Part shown: in pieces, positions 27,679 through 37,964 of the stretch
How the letters are laid out: every line of letters starts with the position of its first letter
How positions within the stretch are numbered: the stretch's first letter is position 1
NCBI GenBank assembly: GCA_944393045.1
Contig: CALXYT010000001.1
Span: 106,734-170,733, forward strand
Origin: an uncultured Succinivibrionaceae bacterium
Lineage (GTDB): Bacteria > Pseudomonadota > Gammaproteobacteria > Enterobacterales > Succinivibrionaceae
Length of the DNA: 64,000 bases
Reading direction: 5' to 3'
The notes under the pieces: model-generated
What the model was told of the DNA's origin: nothing
The model's input: only the letters and a program-made list of their open reading frames with translations
The model's database searches: none
Made by a program: the position numbers and the translations under genes

Positions 27679-27705
27679 GAACTTAAGTTATTTTGCTTGG
27701 TCTCA
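27679..27705 (+). promoter_or_regulatory. Sigma-E-type promoter upstream of rpoE
   Basis: GAACTT (27679-27684), a 16-base spacer and TCTCA (27701-27705) match the remembered sigma-E pattern GGAACTT-N16-TCTGA seen at E. coli rpoE and rpoH. The predicted start leaves a leader of about 40 bases before rpoE. RpoE autoregulation is inferred. Confidence 0.75.
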
Positions 27706-27748
27706 TATTATGAGCCTAGCTTGGATGAGAATTTAGGATTCATATTTA

Positions 27749-28336
27749 ATGAGTGAACAAACTGCTGATTTAGCCATAATAAGACAAGTTCAGCAAGGTC
27801 ATAAGCAGGCTTATAATTTATTGGTACGCAAGTATCAATATAAGATTATAAGTGTAGCGCAGAAATATGTTTCTTGTCCGAATGATGCTCAGGATATAGC
27901 TCAAGAGGCTTTTATTAAAGCGTATCAAGCTCTCCCTACCTTTAGGGGTGATAGTGCTTTTTATACATGGTTGTATCGAATCACCGTTAATACAGCAATG
28001 AACTATTTAAGCAGTAATGTGAAAAAGAGTTCTTTTGTCGATATTGACTCCCCAGAGATTGATTCTAGTGAGGGACTTGAAAAACTCTCGCAAGTTGATA
28101 ATCCTGAGAATATTCTTGAGGGAGTGGATGCGCAAAGAGTTATTGTAGAGACGTTAAAAACTTTACCAGAGGAATTGCGTCAGGCGATTGTTTATCGTGA
28201 AATTGAAGAGATGAGCTATGAACAAATCGCTGAGAAGATGGATTGTCCTATTGGTACAGTTAGGTCAAGAATTTTTAGGGCTAGAGAGATTATTGAACGA
28301 GAACTATCTTTGCTCAGTTCTAGTTCCGCTAAATAG
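27749..28336 (+). CDS. rpoE: RNA polymerase sigma factor RpoE
   Basis: A 195-residue ECF sigma factor, near the E. coli RpoE length. Region 2 has DAQDIAQEAFIKAYQALPTFRGDSAFYTWLYRI (quoted by the parts DAQDIAQEAF and FYTWLYRI), and region 4 has EELRQAIVYREIEEMSYEQIAEKM and IGTVRSRIFRARE. It directs the envelope-stress response and is held by RseA. The gene heads an rpoE-rseA-rseB-rseC cluster as in E. coli, with a candidate sigma-E promoter upstream. Confidence 0.95.
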   Translation: MSEQTADLAIIRQVQQGHKQAYNLLVRKYQYKIISVAQKYVSCPNDAQDIAQEAFIKAYQALPTFRGDSAFYTWLYRITVNTAMNYLSSNVKKSSFVDIDSPEIDSSEGLEKLSQVDNPENILEGVDAQRVIVETLKTLPEELRQAIVYREIEEMSYEQIAEKMDCPIGTVRSRIFRAREIIERELSLLSSSSAK

Positions 28337-28351
28337 ATACGAAGGTGACTT

Positions 28352-29050
28352 ATGACAGAAGAGCAGAAACTTCAAATGCTATCAGCTTTTATGGATGGTC
28401 AGGAGGTAGAGCAAAGTTTTGTTGATGAACTTCTTAGTGATGAAAAGCTACTAGCAAAGTGGGAAGAGTATCATAAGATAGGGGCAGCTATTCGTGGTGA
28501 GCTTCCTAATGAGGAGTTAATAGTAGGTTTTGCGCATCGTGTTGAACAAGCATTAGAAAAAGAGCCTGTTTACATTAATGTTGCTCTTAATGCTAATGAA
28601 AGTGCAACAAATAATAAGCCAAGCACACCTAAAGAAGAAAACAATATTGTAAGCATGAGTGCTTTTGAGTTTTTACGCAGTAAATCTAAGAGTATTTATC
28701 ATGTAACAACGCAACTTGCGTTAGCAGCTTCTGTGGCAGCAATTTGTGTATTTGGGGCACAAATGTATAGCTCTTATAAATTTGAGCAAGATTTTACTGA
28801 TAAAACAGCAATGAACTCTACTGGAATTAGTATTGCCCCTGTGGCTAATCACACTAATAATGATGTTGTAAAGAGCATAAATCTTAATGGTAATGAGCAA
28901 ATAGCTACTGATAAAGTACTATTAAATGAACATACTCTTGATGCTGCGCAACTTAAGAAACTTGAGAAACAGCGTACTATAGAAATGCAAACTATTGATG
29001 CCTTATTGCGCGATCATGAGCAGGTTAAGCAAACCGTGTTCTATAGATAA
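28352..29050 (+). CDS. rseA: Anti-sigma-E factor RseA
   Basis: A 232-residue protein. The N-terminal cytoplasmic part (EEQKLQMLSAFMDGQ, then WEEYHKIGAAIRGELP) is the RseA sigma-binding domain, and one membrane segment lies at about residues 117-137 (QLALAASVAAICVFGAQ). The remainder is periplasmic. DegS and RseP cleave RseA in E. coli to free RpoE. It lies 15 bases after rpoE. Sequence outside the N-domain is poorly conserved, as usual. Confidence 0.9.
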   Translation: MTEEQKLQMLSAFMDGQEVEQSFVDELLSDEKLLAKWEEYHKIGAAIRGELPNEELIVGFAHRVEQALEKEPVYINVALNANESATNNKPSTPKEENNIVSMSAFEFLRSKSKSIYHVTTQLALAASVAAICVFGAQMYSSYKFEQDFTDKTAMNSTGISIAPVANHTNNDVVKSINLNGNEQIATDKVLLNEHTLDAAQLKKLEKQRTIEMQTIDALLRDHEQVKQTVFYR

Positions 29051-29068
29051 AGGTGAGTATATATCTTA

Positions 29069-30037
29069 ATGTTTAAGCGTATAGCTAAAAAGTTTTGTTT
29101 GGCAGTATTTTTGGTGATACTGCCTTTTGTTGTTCTAGCAAACGAGTTACCAGTACTTGATGGTATGTACTGGGTAGATAGAATGCATAATGCTTATCAA
29201 AAAGCAAATTATGAATTATTGTTAGCTAAAGTTTCTTTAGGTGATATGGAGCCTATACAGTATACTAATGGCGTAATTGACCAAAAGCATTATTCGCATT
29301 GGTTTTATTTAAATGGTTTGCCAACTGGATTTTTTAGTAATGATAAAAATCTAGTATATTTTATGTTAGGCAAAGATAAGTTAGTTATGCCTAATGCTCG
29401 TTCTCCTACCATTTTTACTAGATTTCAAAGTCAAGATATTAAAAAAATTCAAGAGACTTATAATGCCACAGTAACTGGTAAGTTTAGAATAGCTAATCGT
29501 TCAAGTATTGCTGTGCGTTTAGTACCTAAGAAGTTAGATCATTACAATCTTGATTTATGGATAGATGAACAAACTGGCGTCTTATTGCAAATGCAAGTAG
29601 TAGATCCTATCGAAGGGGTGCGTGAAAGTTTTTTATTAACTAAGTTTAATCTTTTTAATGAGGCTAATGAGTTAATTAAAAATATCGATGCTAATCCCAT
29701 TCCTGAGGTTGCTGATAGCACTAAGGAAAGAGAAACTTTAGATGAAATGTCTTGGTCACTAGGCTTTATCCCTCAAGGTTTTTCGCAAGTTTTTGCGCAA
29801 AAATATTTACTCTCTAATAGTAATATTCCAGTAGAACATGTACTTTATTCTGATGGGCTTGTAGAGTTTTCTGTGTATCGCTTAAGTCAAATTGGTAGCA
29901 TGGACTTTAAAGTCGTTAAGGAAAGAACGGTTAATTTATTCCGTAGAGAAATAGGGGATAAAGAAATTGTTGTTATTGGAGAATTACCACTCATTGTAAC
30001 GGAAAAAATTGCCCAAGGAGTTAAAGTTAATGATTGA
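29069..30037 (+). CDS. rseB: Sigma-E regulator RseB
   Basis: A 322-residue periplasmic protein with a signal peptide (about residues 1-24, cleavage near VLANE). The MucB/RseB pattern is visible in DGMYWVDRMHNAYQKANYEL and SWSLGFIPQGF near residue 230. RseB shields RseA from DegS and senses off-pathway LPS. It lies 18 bases after rseA and overlaps rseC by eight bases. Confidence 0.87.
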   Translation: MFKRIAKKFCLAVFLVILPFVVLANELPVLDGMYWVDRMHNAYQKANYELLLAKVSLGDMEPIQYTNGVIDQKHYSHWFYLNGLPTGFFSNDKNLVYFMLGKDKLVMPNARSPTIFTRFQSQDIKKIQETYNATVTGKFRIANRSSIAVRLVPKKLDHYNLDLWIDEQTGVLLQMQVVDPIEGVRESFLLTKFNLFNEANELIKNIDANPIPEVADSTKERETLDEMSWSLGFIPQGFSQVFAQKYLLSNSNIPVEHVLYSDGLVEFSVYRLSQIGSMDFKVVKERTVNLFRREIGDKEIVVIGELPLIVTEKIAQGVKVND

Positions 30038-30521
30038 AACTCTAGCTGTAGTGATAAATGAGCTTGATAACGGAACAGTTGAGTGCTTAAAAGGTGCAGG
30101 GGGCTTATGTGGTTCTTGCAGGGAGAAATCAGATAATTGCGTACCTGAGGTTTTTAATAAATCCAAAGAAGTGATTTTTAAGGTAAAAAATACCCACAAT
30201 GCTAAATTAGAAGATGTGGTGCGTATTGGGGTTCCTGCAAAATCAGTATTATTAAGCGCTTTAGTTGCCTATGGCGTACCATTGCTTGGCCTTGTAATTG
30301 GTGCGGTAATAGGTCATTTTTTTGATAAAGAGTCGCAGATATTTTCTATGATAGGTTCACTTATTGGACTTATTGTAGCAGCAATTATTGCTTTACTAGT
30401 TGCTCGAATTTTTGTGAATTATTTTTGGGCTCCAAAAATGTTAGGAGTTTTACCAAAAAGGTTTGTTTGTCAAACAAGGCAAAAAGAAGAGATGCAACCT
30501 ATTGGCAAGACAATAGAGTAA
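30030..30521 (+). CDS. rseC: Sigma-E modulator RseC, Cys-cluster membrane protein
   Basis: A 163-residue protein from ATG 30030, supported by AAGGAG nine bases upstream; a 30009 start would add seven residues without a ribosome site. The cytoplasmic Cys cluster GLCGSCREKSDNC and two membrane segments (about residues 70-120) fit RseC. It overlaps the rseB end by eight bases. In E. coli RseC acts in the sigma-E and reducing-system context, and RsxC-like roles are proposed. Its family is well preserved here. Confidence 0.85.
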   Translation: MIETLAVVINELDNGTVECLKGAGGLCGSCREKSDNCVPEVFNKSKEVIFKVKNTHNAKLEDVVRIGVPAKSVLLSALVAYGVPLLGLVIGAVIGHFFDKESQIFSMIGSLIGLIVAAIIALLVARIFVNYFWAPKMLGVLPKRFVCQTRQKEEMQPIGKTIE

Positions 30522-30814
30522 GGAGCAATGTGCAAAACGATATCAAAATTTTAAAGTGTTTGATATAATTGTTATCACAGTGTGTATAACTGTTTATAAC
30601 AATAAGTTTTTTAAAGTTAAATTTTTTATTTTTGCAGTCTAGCTTATTGTGTATCATTAGCTAGGCGTTTTACTTTAATTATTATGAGGCATAAGCTTCA
30701 TTCTAAAGGTAGTATAAACACTTGCAGTAAAATATTTAAGATGTCATGGTTAATAAAAATAAGCAAGGAGGGTTGCTTACAAGGTAGTTAAGTTTTACCT
30801 TTTAAGCTGTCTTT
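30522..30814 (+). promoter_or_regulatory. lepA leader/intergenic region with CsrA-site-like hairpin
   Basis: This 293-base AT-rich gap holds no gene. Near its end, AAGCAA (30761-30766) and TTGCTT (30773-30778) close a six-base loop GGAGGG, presenting GGA in a hairpin loop as CsrA sites do. A second hairpin, AAGGTA with TACCTT (30781-30786 and 30796-30801), follows before the lepA start. Whether either matters is unknown. The lepA ATG itself has a weak ribosome site. Confidence 0.4.
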
Positions 30815-32608
30815 ATGAAGAATATTAGAAATTTTTCCATTATAGCTCATATTGATCATGGTAAATCCACTCTATCAGACCGTCTGATCCAGATTTGCGG
30901 GGGCCTTGAAGAGCGTGAAATGCAGGCGCAGGTTCTCGATTCAATGGATATTGAACGTGAACGTGGTATTACCATCAAAGCGCAATCTGTTACATTAAAT
31001 TATAAAGCACGTGACGGACAGGTTTATGAACTTAATTTTATTGATACTCCTGGTCATGTGGATTTTGCGTATGAGGTTTCTAGATCGCTTGCAGCTTGTG
31101 AAGGTGCATTATTAGTAGTTGATGCAGGTCAAGGTGTAGAGGCTCAAACATTAGCGAATTGTTATCAAGCTATTGATTTGGATTTGGTGGTATTACCAGT
31201 ACTAAATAAGATTGATTTACCAGCGGCTGATCCTGATAGAGTAGCTGAAGAAATTGAGGATATTGTTGGTATTGAGGCTATGGATGCAGTACGTTGCTCA
31301 GCTAAGACAGGTGTTGGTGTTGAGGATGTGCTTGAGCAGATTGTTACTAAAATTCCAGCACCTAAAGGCGACCCAGATGGTCCTTTAGAAGCACTTATTA
31401 TCGATTCATGGTTTGATGACTACTTAGGCGTAGTTTCTTTGGTGCGTATTAAGCAAGGGAAACTAAGAAAGGGCGATAAAATTAAGGTAATGAGCACTGG
31501 CGTTACTTGGGGGGTTGATAGACTAGGTGTATCTACTCCAAAGCGTGTTGATCGCACCGAACTTACCTGCGGTGAGGTTGGGTGGGTAGTATGTGGTATT
31601 AAGACTATTCATGGCGCTCCAGTTGGTGATACTTTAACTTCTGCTAAAGATGGAGTATTAGAACCTTTACCAGGTTTTAAGAAGGTAAAACCTCAAGTAT
31701 ATGCAGGATTATTCCCAATATCTACCGATGATTACGATGCATTCAGAGAAGCTTTAGACAAATTATCCTTAAATGATGCATCGTTATTTTTTGAGCCAGA
31801 AACTTCTAAGGCTTTAGGATTTGGGTTTAGATGTGGCTTCTTAGGAATGCTTCATATGGAAATAATTCAGGAGCGTTTAGAAAGAGAGTATAATTTAGAT
31901 TTAATCACTACAGCTCCAACGGTAGTTTACGAGGTTGAGCTTACTAATGGTGAGGTGGTTAAGATCGACTCTCCAGCATCATTACCTCCTGTTAATAATA
32001 TTGCGCAAATTCGTGAACCAATAGCAGAGTGTCATGTCTTAGTACCAAATGAATATGTTGGTAATGTCATGAAACTTTGCCAAGAAAAACGTGGTATTCA
32101 AACAAATATGGTTTACCATGGCAATCAAGTAGCTTTAACGTATGAAATACCTATGGCTGAAGTTGTAATGGATTTCTTTGATAGATTAAAGTCAACTAGC
32201 CGTGGTTATGCATCGTTAGATTATGGTTTTAAGAAATTTGAGCCTGCTAATATGGTGCGCATGGATATCTTAATTAGTAATGAACGTGTTGATGCATTAG
32301 CAGTAATTACTCATAAAGATAATGCAATGAATAAGGGGCGTCTATTAGTGGAAAAGATGAAAGAGTTAATTCCACGACAGATGTTTGATATTGCTATACA
32401 AGCAGCTATTGGTAATCAAATTATTGCAAGAAGCACTGTTAAAGCATTACGTAAAGATGTATTAGCAAAGTGCTATGGTGGTGATATTACCAGAAAGCGT
32501 AAATTGTTAGAAAAGCAGAAAGAAGGTAAAAAGCGTATGAAAGCAATAGGTAGTGTGCAAGTTCCTCAAGAAGCATTCTTAGCAATATTGAAAGTAGGTC
32601 AGGATTAA
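30815..32608 (+). CDS. lepA: Elongation factor 4 (LepA)
   Basis: A 597-residue translational GTPase. G1 is [10 protein letters not shown]3 is DTPGHVDF, G4 is NKID. The C-terminal EF4 region is intact, including [21 protein letters not shown] by its parts [11 protein letters not shown]. LepA promotes back-translocation or ribosome biogenesis. An in-frame stop lies four codons before this ATG, so the start is fixed. It heads lepA-lepB-rnc-era-recO as in E. coli. Confidence 0.97.
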   Translation: MKNIRNFSIIAHIDHGKSTLSDRLIQICGGLEEREMQAQVLDSMDIERERGITIKAQSVTLNYKARDGQVYELNFIDTPGHVDFAYEVSRSLAACEGALLVVDAGQGVEAQTLANCYQAIDLDLVVLPVLNKIDLPAADPDRVAEEIEDIVGIEAMDAVRCSAKTGVGVEDVLEQIVTKIPAPKGDPDGPLEALIIDSWFDDYLGVVSLVRIKQGKLRKGDKIKVMSTGVTWGVDRLGVSTPKRVDRTELTCGEVGWVVCGIKTIHGAPVGDTLTSAKDGVLEPLPGFKKVKPQVYAGLFPISTDDYDAFREALDKLSLNDASLFFEPETSKALGFGFRCGFLGMLHMEIIQERLEREYNLDLITTAPTVVYEVELTNGEVVKIDSPASLPPVNNIAQIREPIAECHVLVPNEYVGNVMKLCQEKRGIQTNMVYHGNQVALTYEIPMAEVVMDFFDRLKSTSRGYASLDYGFKKFEPANMVRMDILISNERVDALAVITHKDNAMNKGRLLVEKMKELIPRQMFDIAIQAAIGNQIIARSTVKALRKDVLAKCYGGDITRKRKLLEKQKEGKKRMKAIGSVQVPQEAFLAILKVGQD

Positions 32609-32617
32609 GGGAAAAAA

Positions 32618-33493
32618 GTGAACTTTATTACGATACTTTTAGTTGGTTCCACTTTGGTAACTGGCGTAATGTGGTTTTTTGATTTAATTGTCCTTAAACC
32701 AAAACGTAAGCTTGAACTACAAGAATGTGAAAGAAATAACAAAGTACCATTAACTCGTAAAGAAAAAAATGCTATTTTGCAACCTAATGGATTTTTTGGG
32801 GCGATAGCAGATTGTTTTCCAGTATTATTATTGGTGTTTTTAGTCCGTTCTTTTGCATATGAGCCTTTTAGAATTCCTTCAGCTTCAATGATGCCTACTT
32901 TACTTAGAGGTGATTTTGTACTGGTGGAACGTTTTGCGTACGGTATTCGTAATCCAATTACTAACAAAGTATGGATTGAAACTAATAAACCAAAGCGTGG
33001 TGATATTGCTGTATTTAAGTTTCCTCAGGATGAGAGTATTGATTATATTAAGCGTATAGTTGGTCTGCCAGGTGATAGAATTATTGTAAATGGCGATAAC
33101 CTTTATATTCAGCGTAAAGGTGAGACTAATTTAGAATTAGTAGCTAAAAATCTTGAGAGTTCACAATTATACTTAAATTTTAACGCTGCTTATCCAAGTG
33201 AGTATGGTACTACGTATCAGGAGAATTTATTTGGTTTAGAACACCAAATTTTAATTGATGCCAATTCCCAACCAATAGAAGAGTTCTTTTATCAAGAAAA
33301 TCTTTCTTATGGCGAATGGGTAGTTCCTGAAAATAGCTATTTTGCTATGGGGGATAACAGAAACCACTCTCGCGATAGTCGTTATTGGGGGTTTGTACCA
33401 GATGATTATTTAGTCGGTCGAGCTTTTTGTATTTGGTTTAGTTTCACTACTGATGAGTTTCTACGTTTAAGTAGATTAGGTGGGATAAAATAA
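32618..33493 (+). CDS. lepB: Signal peptidase I
   Basis: A 291-residue membrane protease. The catalytic Ser is Ser90 (RIPSASMMPTL) and the general base is Lys145 (DYIKRIVGLPGD), matching E. coli Ser91 and Lys146. Two N-terminal membrane segments (about 4-26 and 68-84) fit the family. It cleaves exported preproteins. The GTG start follows AAGGGA, 9 bases behind lepA. Confidence 0.95.
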   Translation: MNFITILLVGSTLVTGVMWFFDLIVLKPKRKLELQECERNNKVPLTRKEKNAILQPNGFFGAIADCFPVLLLVFLVRSFAYEPFRIPSASMMPTLLRGDFVLVERFAYGIRNPITNKVWIETNKPKRGDIAVFKFPQDESIDYIKRIVGLPGDRIIVNGDNLYIQRKGETNLELVAKNLESSQLYLNFNAAYPSEYGTTYQENLFGLEHQILIDANSQPIEEFFYQENLSYGEWVVPENSYFAMGDNRNHSRDSRYWGFVPDDYLVGRAFCIWFSFTTDEFLRLSRLGGIK

Positions 33494-33494
33494 A

Positions 33495-34202
33495 GTGAAA
33501 GAAGATCTTAAAGCAAAGTATTTGCATTTAGAAAAGTCATTAGGGTATGAATATAACGACTTAAATTATTTAAAACTTGCCTTAACACATCGCAGTTTTG
33601 GGGCGGAGCATAATGAACGTTTAGAGTTTTTAGGTGATTCTATTTTAGGTATGTTAATTGCCGATAAGTTATATGAACTTTTTCCGAAAGATGCTGAAGG
33701 TGATTTAACTCGTATGCGCTCAACTTTAGTGCGTGAATTAACATTAGCTGAAATTGCGCGAGAACATAATTTAAGTGATTATATGCGAATGGGGCCTGGT
33801 GAAATGAAGAGTGGGGGCTATCGCAGGGATTCTATTTTAGCAGATGCTGTGGAATCTATTTTAGCTTCAATCTATCTTGATTCAGGGAAAGATTTTGAGT
33901 TAGTTCGCAAGGTTTTACTTGGTTGGTTTAAAGATCGCTTAAAGAATGTATCGGTTACTTGCAATCAAAAAGATCCAAAAACTAAGTTGCAAGAATATTT
34001 ACAAGGTCATCATTCTCCACTACCTGTTTATACAGTAGTAAAGGTAACTGGAGAGGATCATAATCAAAGCTTTACTGTAAAATTAGAGGTATCTTACACT
34101 AATCAGACATTTAGCGGAACAGGTACTACTCGTAGAAAAGCTGAACAAAGTGCCGCTTCTAAGGCGTTAGATTATTTAGTTGAACATGGTCACAAGGTAT
34201 AA
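33495..34202 (+). CDS. rnc: Ribonuclease III
   Basis: A 235-residue protein. The RNase III domain has [12 protein letters not shown] with the catalytic acidic residues, and the C-terminal double-stranded-RNA-binding domain ends QFxxxK-like with [16 protein letters not shown]. It processes rRNA and structured mRNA. The GTG start lies right after the lepB stop, and era follows two bases later, so coupling is likely. Confidence 0.95.
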   Translation: MKEDLKAKYLHLEKSLGYEYNDLNYLKLALTHRSFGAEHNERLEFLGDSILGMLIADKLYELFPKDAEGDLTRMRSTLVRELTLAEIAREHNLSDYMRMGPGEMKSGGYRRDSILADAVESILASIYLDSGKDFELVRKVLLGWFKDRLKNVSVTCNQKDPKTKLQEYLQGHHSPLPVYTVVKVTGEDHNQSFTVKLEVSYTNQTFSGTGTTRRKAEQSAASKALDYLVEHGHKV

Positions 34203-34204
34203 TT

Positions 34205-35137
34205 ATGGATAATTTAATGGATAATACGCTTAACGGTGATACATACTGTGGCTTTGTGGCTATAGTTGGTCGTCCTAATGTCGGAAAATCTACACTGCTT
34301 AATAAAATTTTAGGGCAAAAGGTTAGTATTACCTCAAGAAAACCACAGACTACACGTCATCGTATAGTTGGTATTGATACTGAAGGAGTTTATCAGACTG
34401 TTTATGTTGATACTCCGGGCTTACATATTGAGGAAAAGCGAGCTATTAATCGCTTAATGAATCGTGCCGCGGAAAGTTCTATTGGTGATGTTGAGCTAGT
34501 GTTTTTTGTGGTAGATGGTACCAGATGGACTGTCGATGATGATATGGTGCTTGAGAAAATCAAGAAAGCTAATATTCCAACTATATTAGTTGTTAATAAG
34601 ATTGATATTATTAAAAACCGTAATGAGTTATTGCCAGTACTTAAAGATTTATCTGAGAAAATGAATTTTAAGGATGTAATTCCAGTATCTGCTAAGCAAG
34701 GGTTAAATATCGATGCTTTAAAGGAATTAGCTCGCAAATCGTTACCATGTGCGGAATTTTGTTTTCCGGAAGATTACGTTACCGACCGTTCTATGCGCTT
34801 TATCGCCTCTGAAATTATTCGTGAAAAGTTAATGCGTTTTACAGGTGATGAACTACCTTATAGCGTAACAGTAGAAATTGAGGAATATAAAACTCAGCCA
34901 AATGGTGTGGTGCGTATTGGTGCTATTATTCTAGTAGAACGCGATGGCCAAAAGAAAATGGTAATTGGGGCTAAGGGTGAAAAACTTAAAACTATCGGCT
35001 CAGAAGCTCGTAAAGATTTAGAAAAAGAACTTGGAACTAAAGTGTTCTTATCACTCTGGGTAAAAGTTAAGTCTGGTTGGGCTGATGATGAACGAGCTTT
35101 AAGATCCTTAGGTTATATGGATTTTATGGATAAATAG
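34205..35137 (+). CDS. era: GTPase Era
   Basis: A 310-residue Era. G1 is [10 protein letters not shown]3 is DTPGLH, G4 is VNKID, followed by a KH domain (about residues 215-310; [12 protein letters not shown]). Era binds 16S rRNA near its 3' end and aids 30S maturation. It lies between rnc and recO in the conserved order. ATG 34205 follows the rnc stop by two bases; a later Met four codons in is possible. Confidence 0.96.
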   Translation: MDNLMDNTLNGDTYCGFVAIVGRPNVGKSTLLNKILGQKVSITSRKPQTTRHRIVGIDTEGVYQTVYVDTPGLHIEEKRAINRLMNRAAESSIGDVELVFFVVDGTRWTVDDDMVLEKIKKANIPTILVVNKIDIIKNRNELLPVLKDLSEKMNFKDVIPVSAKQGLNIDALKELARKSLPCAEFCFPEDYVTDRSMRFIASEIIREKLMRFTGDELPYSVTVEIEEYKTQPNGVVRIGAIILVERDGQKKMVIGAKGEKLKTIGSEARKDLEKELGTKVFLSLWVKVKSGWADDERALRSLGYMDFMDK

Positions 35138-35138
35138 T

Positions 35139-35876
35139 TTGACCTTAGAAATTAATGTAACTAAGGCTTTTGTTCTTAGAACTTTAAAATATCAAGAAAC
35201 CTCATTGTTAGTAGATGTGTTTTCTTTAGAATATGGCAGAATATCGCTACTAGCAAGAGGTGCTAAAGGTGCACGTAGTACGATAAAGGCAGCACTACAA
35301 TCTTTTATTCCATTAAATATTACTTTTGGTGGTAGGCAAGGAACATTAAGGGTAATTAAAAAGATTGAAGAAGCTCGCAATGTCGTTAACCTTATCCCTC
35401 CTTTTTTATATGTCGGTTTATATGCCAATGAACTTATCGCTACACTTTATAAAACTGAAGAAAGTAGTGTTGAGTTATTTGGCATTATGTCAGAGCTTTT
35501 TTCTGTATTAGAAAAGCAAGGTGAATATGAATTTGTTTTACGCAAATTTGAAATGACGCTCCTTGCTGAAATAGGTAAAGGCATTGATTTATTTTATGAT
35601 GCGTGTGGTCAAAAAATTACCCCTAATTGTTGTTATAAGTATATAGAAGATCAAGGGTTTATAGAAGTTGATAAAGAGCTACTTGAAGATACGCCTATCT
35701 ACTTTAAAGGCATAAGTATTATTGCCTTTAGAGATGGCATTTTTAGCGAACCATGCATTAGAAATGATATAAAAAATTTATGCACTCATGCTGTATCATC
35801 ACTACTTGAAAATCATCGCCTAGTAAGTAGAGATATCTATTTTGCATACTTACAAAACCTTAATAAAAAATCGTAA
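35139..35876 (+). CDS. recO: DNA repair protein RecO
   Basis: A 245-residue RecO. The N-terminal OB fold reads KAFVLRTLKYQETSLLVDVFS and ISLLARGAKGARS. RecO loads RecA with RecR in the gap-repair pathway. The zinc-finger Cys of some RecOs are not obvious here; CGQKITPNCCYKY keeps three Cys. The start is TTG, one base after the era stop, with no strong ribosome site. Confidence 0.9.
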   Translation: MTLEINVTKAFVLRTLKYQETSLLVDVFSLEYGRISLLARGAKGARSTIKAALQSFIPLNITFGGRQGTLRVIKKIEEARNVVNLIPPFLYVGLYANELIATLYKTEESSVELFGIMSELFSVLEKQGEYEFVLRKFEMTLLAEIGKGIDLFYDACGQKITPNCCYKYIEDQGFIEVDKELLEDTPIYFKGISIIAFRDGIFSEPCIRNDIKNLCTHAVSSLLENHRLVSRDIYFAYLQNLNKKS

Positions 35877-36020
35877 GAATAAAACAGTCTGTAACTTTAT
35901 TATCTCCCTTTAGAAAGGGCAATTATTATCTATAAAGAGTGTAATAATTTATGTGTACTTTATGCTATTTGTAGTATAGTATAATAAAATCTTGTATTTG
36001 CCATAAGTTAGAGGTGCATA

Positions 36021-36764
36021 ATGAGGGATATATATTTAGGTGTTAATATTGATCACGTTGCTACAATTAGAAATGCTCGAGGCGTAGATTACCCAGATCC
36101 AGTTTTTGCAGCAGCTCTTGCCGAACAAGCTGGTGCTGATGGTATAACTACTCATTTACGTGAAGATCGTCGTCATATAAATGATCGTGATGTGCGTATT
36201 ATTAGAGAAACAGTAAAAACCCATATGAACCTTGAAATGGCTGTAACTGAAGAAATGGTTAATATTGCTGTTGGGTTAGCTCCTCAGTATGTTTGTATGG
36301 TACCTGAAAAACGTCAGGAGGTTACCACTGAAGGTGGCCTTGATGTAGTTGCGCATTTTGAGGATATTAAGAACGCGGTAGTAAGACTTGCAGCTGTTGG
36401 TACTAAGTGTTCATTGTTTATTGATGCCCAAAAAGATCAAATAGATGCAGCTGTTAAGACGGGTGCTCCATATGTAGAATTGCATACTGGTCGTTATGCT
36501 GATGCAAAGACTGAAGAAGAAAGATTAGCAGAGCTTGAACGCTTAAAAGAAATGGCTAAATATGCAGCTTCTTTAGGTCTTAAGGTTAATGGTGGTCATG
36601 GACTAAATTATCAGAATGTTGCTGATATTGCTAAAATTCCAGAAATTGAAGAATTAAATATTGGTCATTCTATTATTGCTCGTGCTGTATTTACAGGTTT
36701 AACTGAAGCAGTAGCAGAAATGAAAAGAATTATTGTTGAGGCAAGAAAACAGTCTCTTATGTAA
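36021..36764 (+). CDS. pdxJ: Pyridoxine 5'-phosphate synthase
   Basis: A 247-residue PdxJ barrel. [35 protein letters not shown] and the C-terminal [22 protein letters not shown] are diagnostic. It condenses 3-amino-2-oxopropyl phosphate with deoxyxylulose 5-phosphate, the DXP route to vitamin B6. A TATAAT-like -10 at 35980-35985 suggests a promoter of its own after recO. The usual acpS neighbour is missing. Confidence 0.96.
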   Translation: MRDIYLGVNIDHVATIRNARGVDYPDPVFAAALAEQAGADGITTHLREDRRHINDRDVRIIRETVKTHMNLEMAVTEEMVNIAVGLAPQYVCMVPEKRQEVTTEGGLDVVAHFEDIKNAVVRLAAVGTKCSLFIDAQKDQIDAAVKTGAPYVELHTGRYADAKTEEERLAELERLKEMAKYAASLGLKVNGGHGLNYQNVADIAKIPEIEELNIGHSIIARAVFTGLTEAVAEMKRIIVEARKQSLM

Positions 36765-36792
36765 TTTTTTATAAATCATTATTGATTTAACT

Positions 36793-36828
36793 AAACAAGG
36801 CAACTTTTTTAAGTGCCTTGTTTTTTTA
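36793..36828 (+). terminator. Terminator behind pdxJ
   Basis: AAACAAGGCA (36793-36802) with TGCCTTGTTT (36814-36823) and a T run form a strong intrinsic terminator. Confidence 0.9.
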
Positions 36829-37130
36829 TATAAGTAAGAAGGTTATTACTCCAAAATTTTAAAATCACGCCTTAAAAGGTCTACTAGAATTTACTAAACT
36901 AAACTCTAAGGTATATTACTTTAGGTTTGCTAGGTTATTTCTTACTAGTATTTTTTATGATTTTGTATAGTAAGTAAGTAAAATATTTGATATTTATCAC
37001 ATGTAGACCTATAATTGACGCAATCAAAAAAGAATTCCCTTCAGTAGCTATTACTCCTTCAAAGTGATAGACAAAGTATAAAAAGCTATTCTTATAAATC
37101 TTAATATTTATTGTTATTGAGGTGTCGAAA
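36829..37130 (+). other. Intergenic AT-rich stretch
   Basis: A 302-base stretch between pdxJ's terminator and the YczE-like gene. I see no open reading frame with support and no convincing structure; only scattered AT-rich promoter-like sequence. The ribosome site of the next gene (GAGG at about 37119) lies at its end. Confidence 0.5.
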
Positions 37131-37796
37131 ATGAACCTTGTTAAGCGCTTGGTTGTTTACAGTTGTGCTTTAATTATAATATCTATCGGTGTGGTCTTTA
37201 GTGCAAGATGTAATTTGGGTTCATCACCAATAGGTGCAGTACCATTAGCAATTAGTCAATCTTTTAGGATAAATTTAGGTACTTGTTCTATGTTATCAAT
37301 GTGCTCTTGTGTATTTATCCAAATAGCAATGCTTGGCAAAAAGTATAAATGGATAAATCTTACTCAGCTTATTACTGCTTGTTGCTTTGGTTTATTTGTA
37401 TATGCATCAGAAAAAGTGATGTTCCTTTTTTCAGATTTAATTCCTGGTAATATCTATGAACAAATACTTTATCTATTTTTAAGTATTATCTTAATCGCAA
37501 GTGGGGTATATTTACACCTAAAATGTCGTATTGTAAATTTACCTACTGATTCGGTGTTTGTCGTTATTCACCAAAAGTGGGGAATTAGTATTGCTAATTC
37601 TAAAATAATATTTGATGTAAGTTTTGCGGGATTATCAGTAGTTATTAGCTTAATATTCTTAGGTGAGATAACGGCTGTTGGTATTGGTACGATTGTGAGT
37701 GTGATATTAGTTGGTAAATTTATTGGTTTTATGCAAAAGATAATGGAAACTCGCATCAATAATTTTCTTTATGGCAAGCAAGAACTCTTAAACTAA
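37131..37796 (+). CDS. YczE-like integral membrane protein (DUF6198 family)
   Basis: A protein of about 221 residues from ATG 37131, supported by GAGG nine bases upstream; a GTG at 37122 is an alternative. It has five or more membrane segments and the motif ARCNLGSSPIGAVPLAI, which recurs in YczE/YyaS family proteins. Their function is unknown, though a regulator- or transporter-linked role is suspected in Gram-positive bacteria. It stands alone between two terminators, with no clear operon partner. Confidence 0.75.
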   Translation: MNLVKRLVVYSCALIIISIGVVFSARCNLGSSPIGAVPLAISQSFRINLGTCSMLSMCSCVFIQIAMLGKKYKWINLTQLITACCFGLFVYASEKVMFLFSDLIPGNIYEQILYLFLSIILIASGVYLHLKCRIVNLPTDSVFVVIHQKWGISIANSKIIFDVSFAGLSVVISLIFLGEITAVGIGTIVSVILVGKFIGFMQKIMETRINNFLYGKQELLN

Positions 37797-37849
37797 GAAA
37801 CTTAGAGTAAATTAAACTTTAGTAAACTACTAAAAAATAGTTGCAAGAT

Positions 37850-37882
37850 GCCCCGAAAGTTAAATAACCATCGGGGTTTTTC
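37850..37882 (+). terminator. Terminator behind the YczE-like gene
   Basis: CCCCGA (37851-37856) pairs with TCGGGG (37871-37876), followed by five Ts. Confidence 0.75.
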
Positions 37883-37964
37883 TTATCAGGAATAAGAAGG
37901 AGCCCCAAAAGTAGTAGAACAAGTCTTTAAGTAACGAAACTTAAGAAGCCTTAAGGAATAACTT

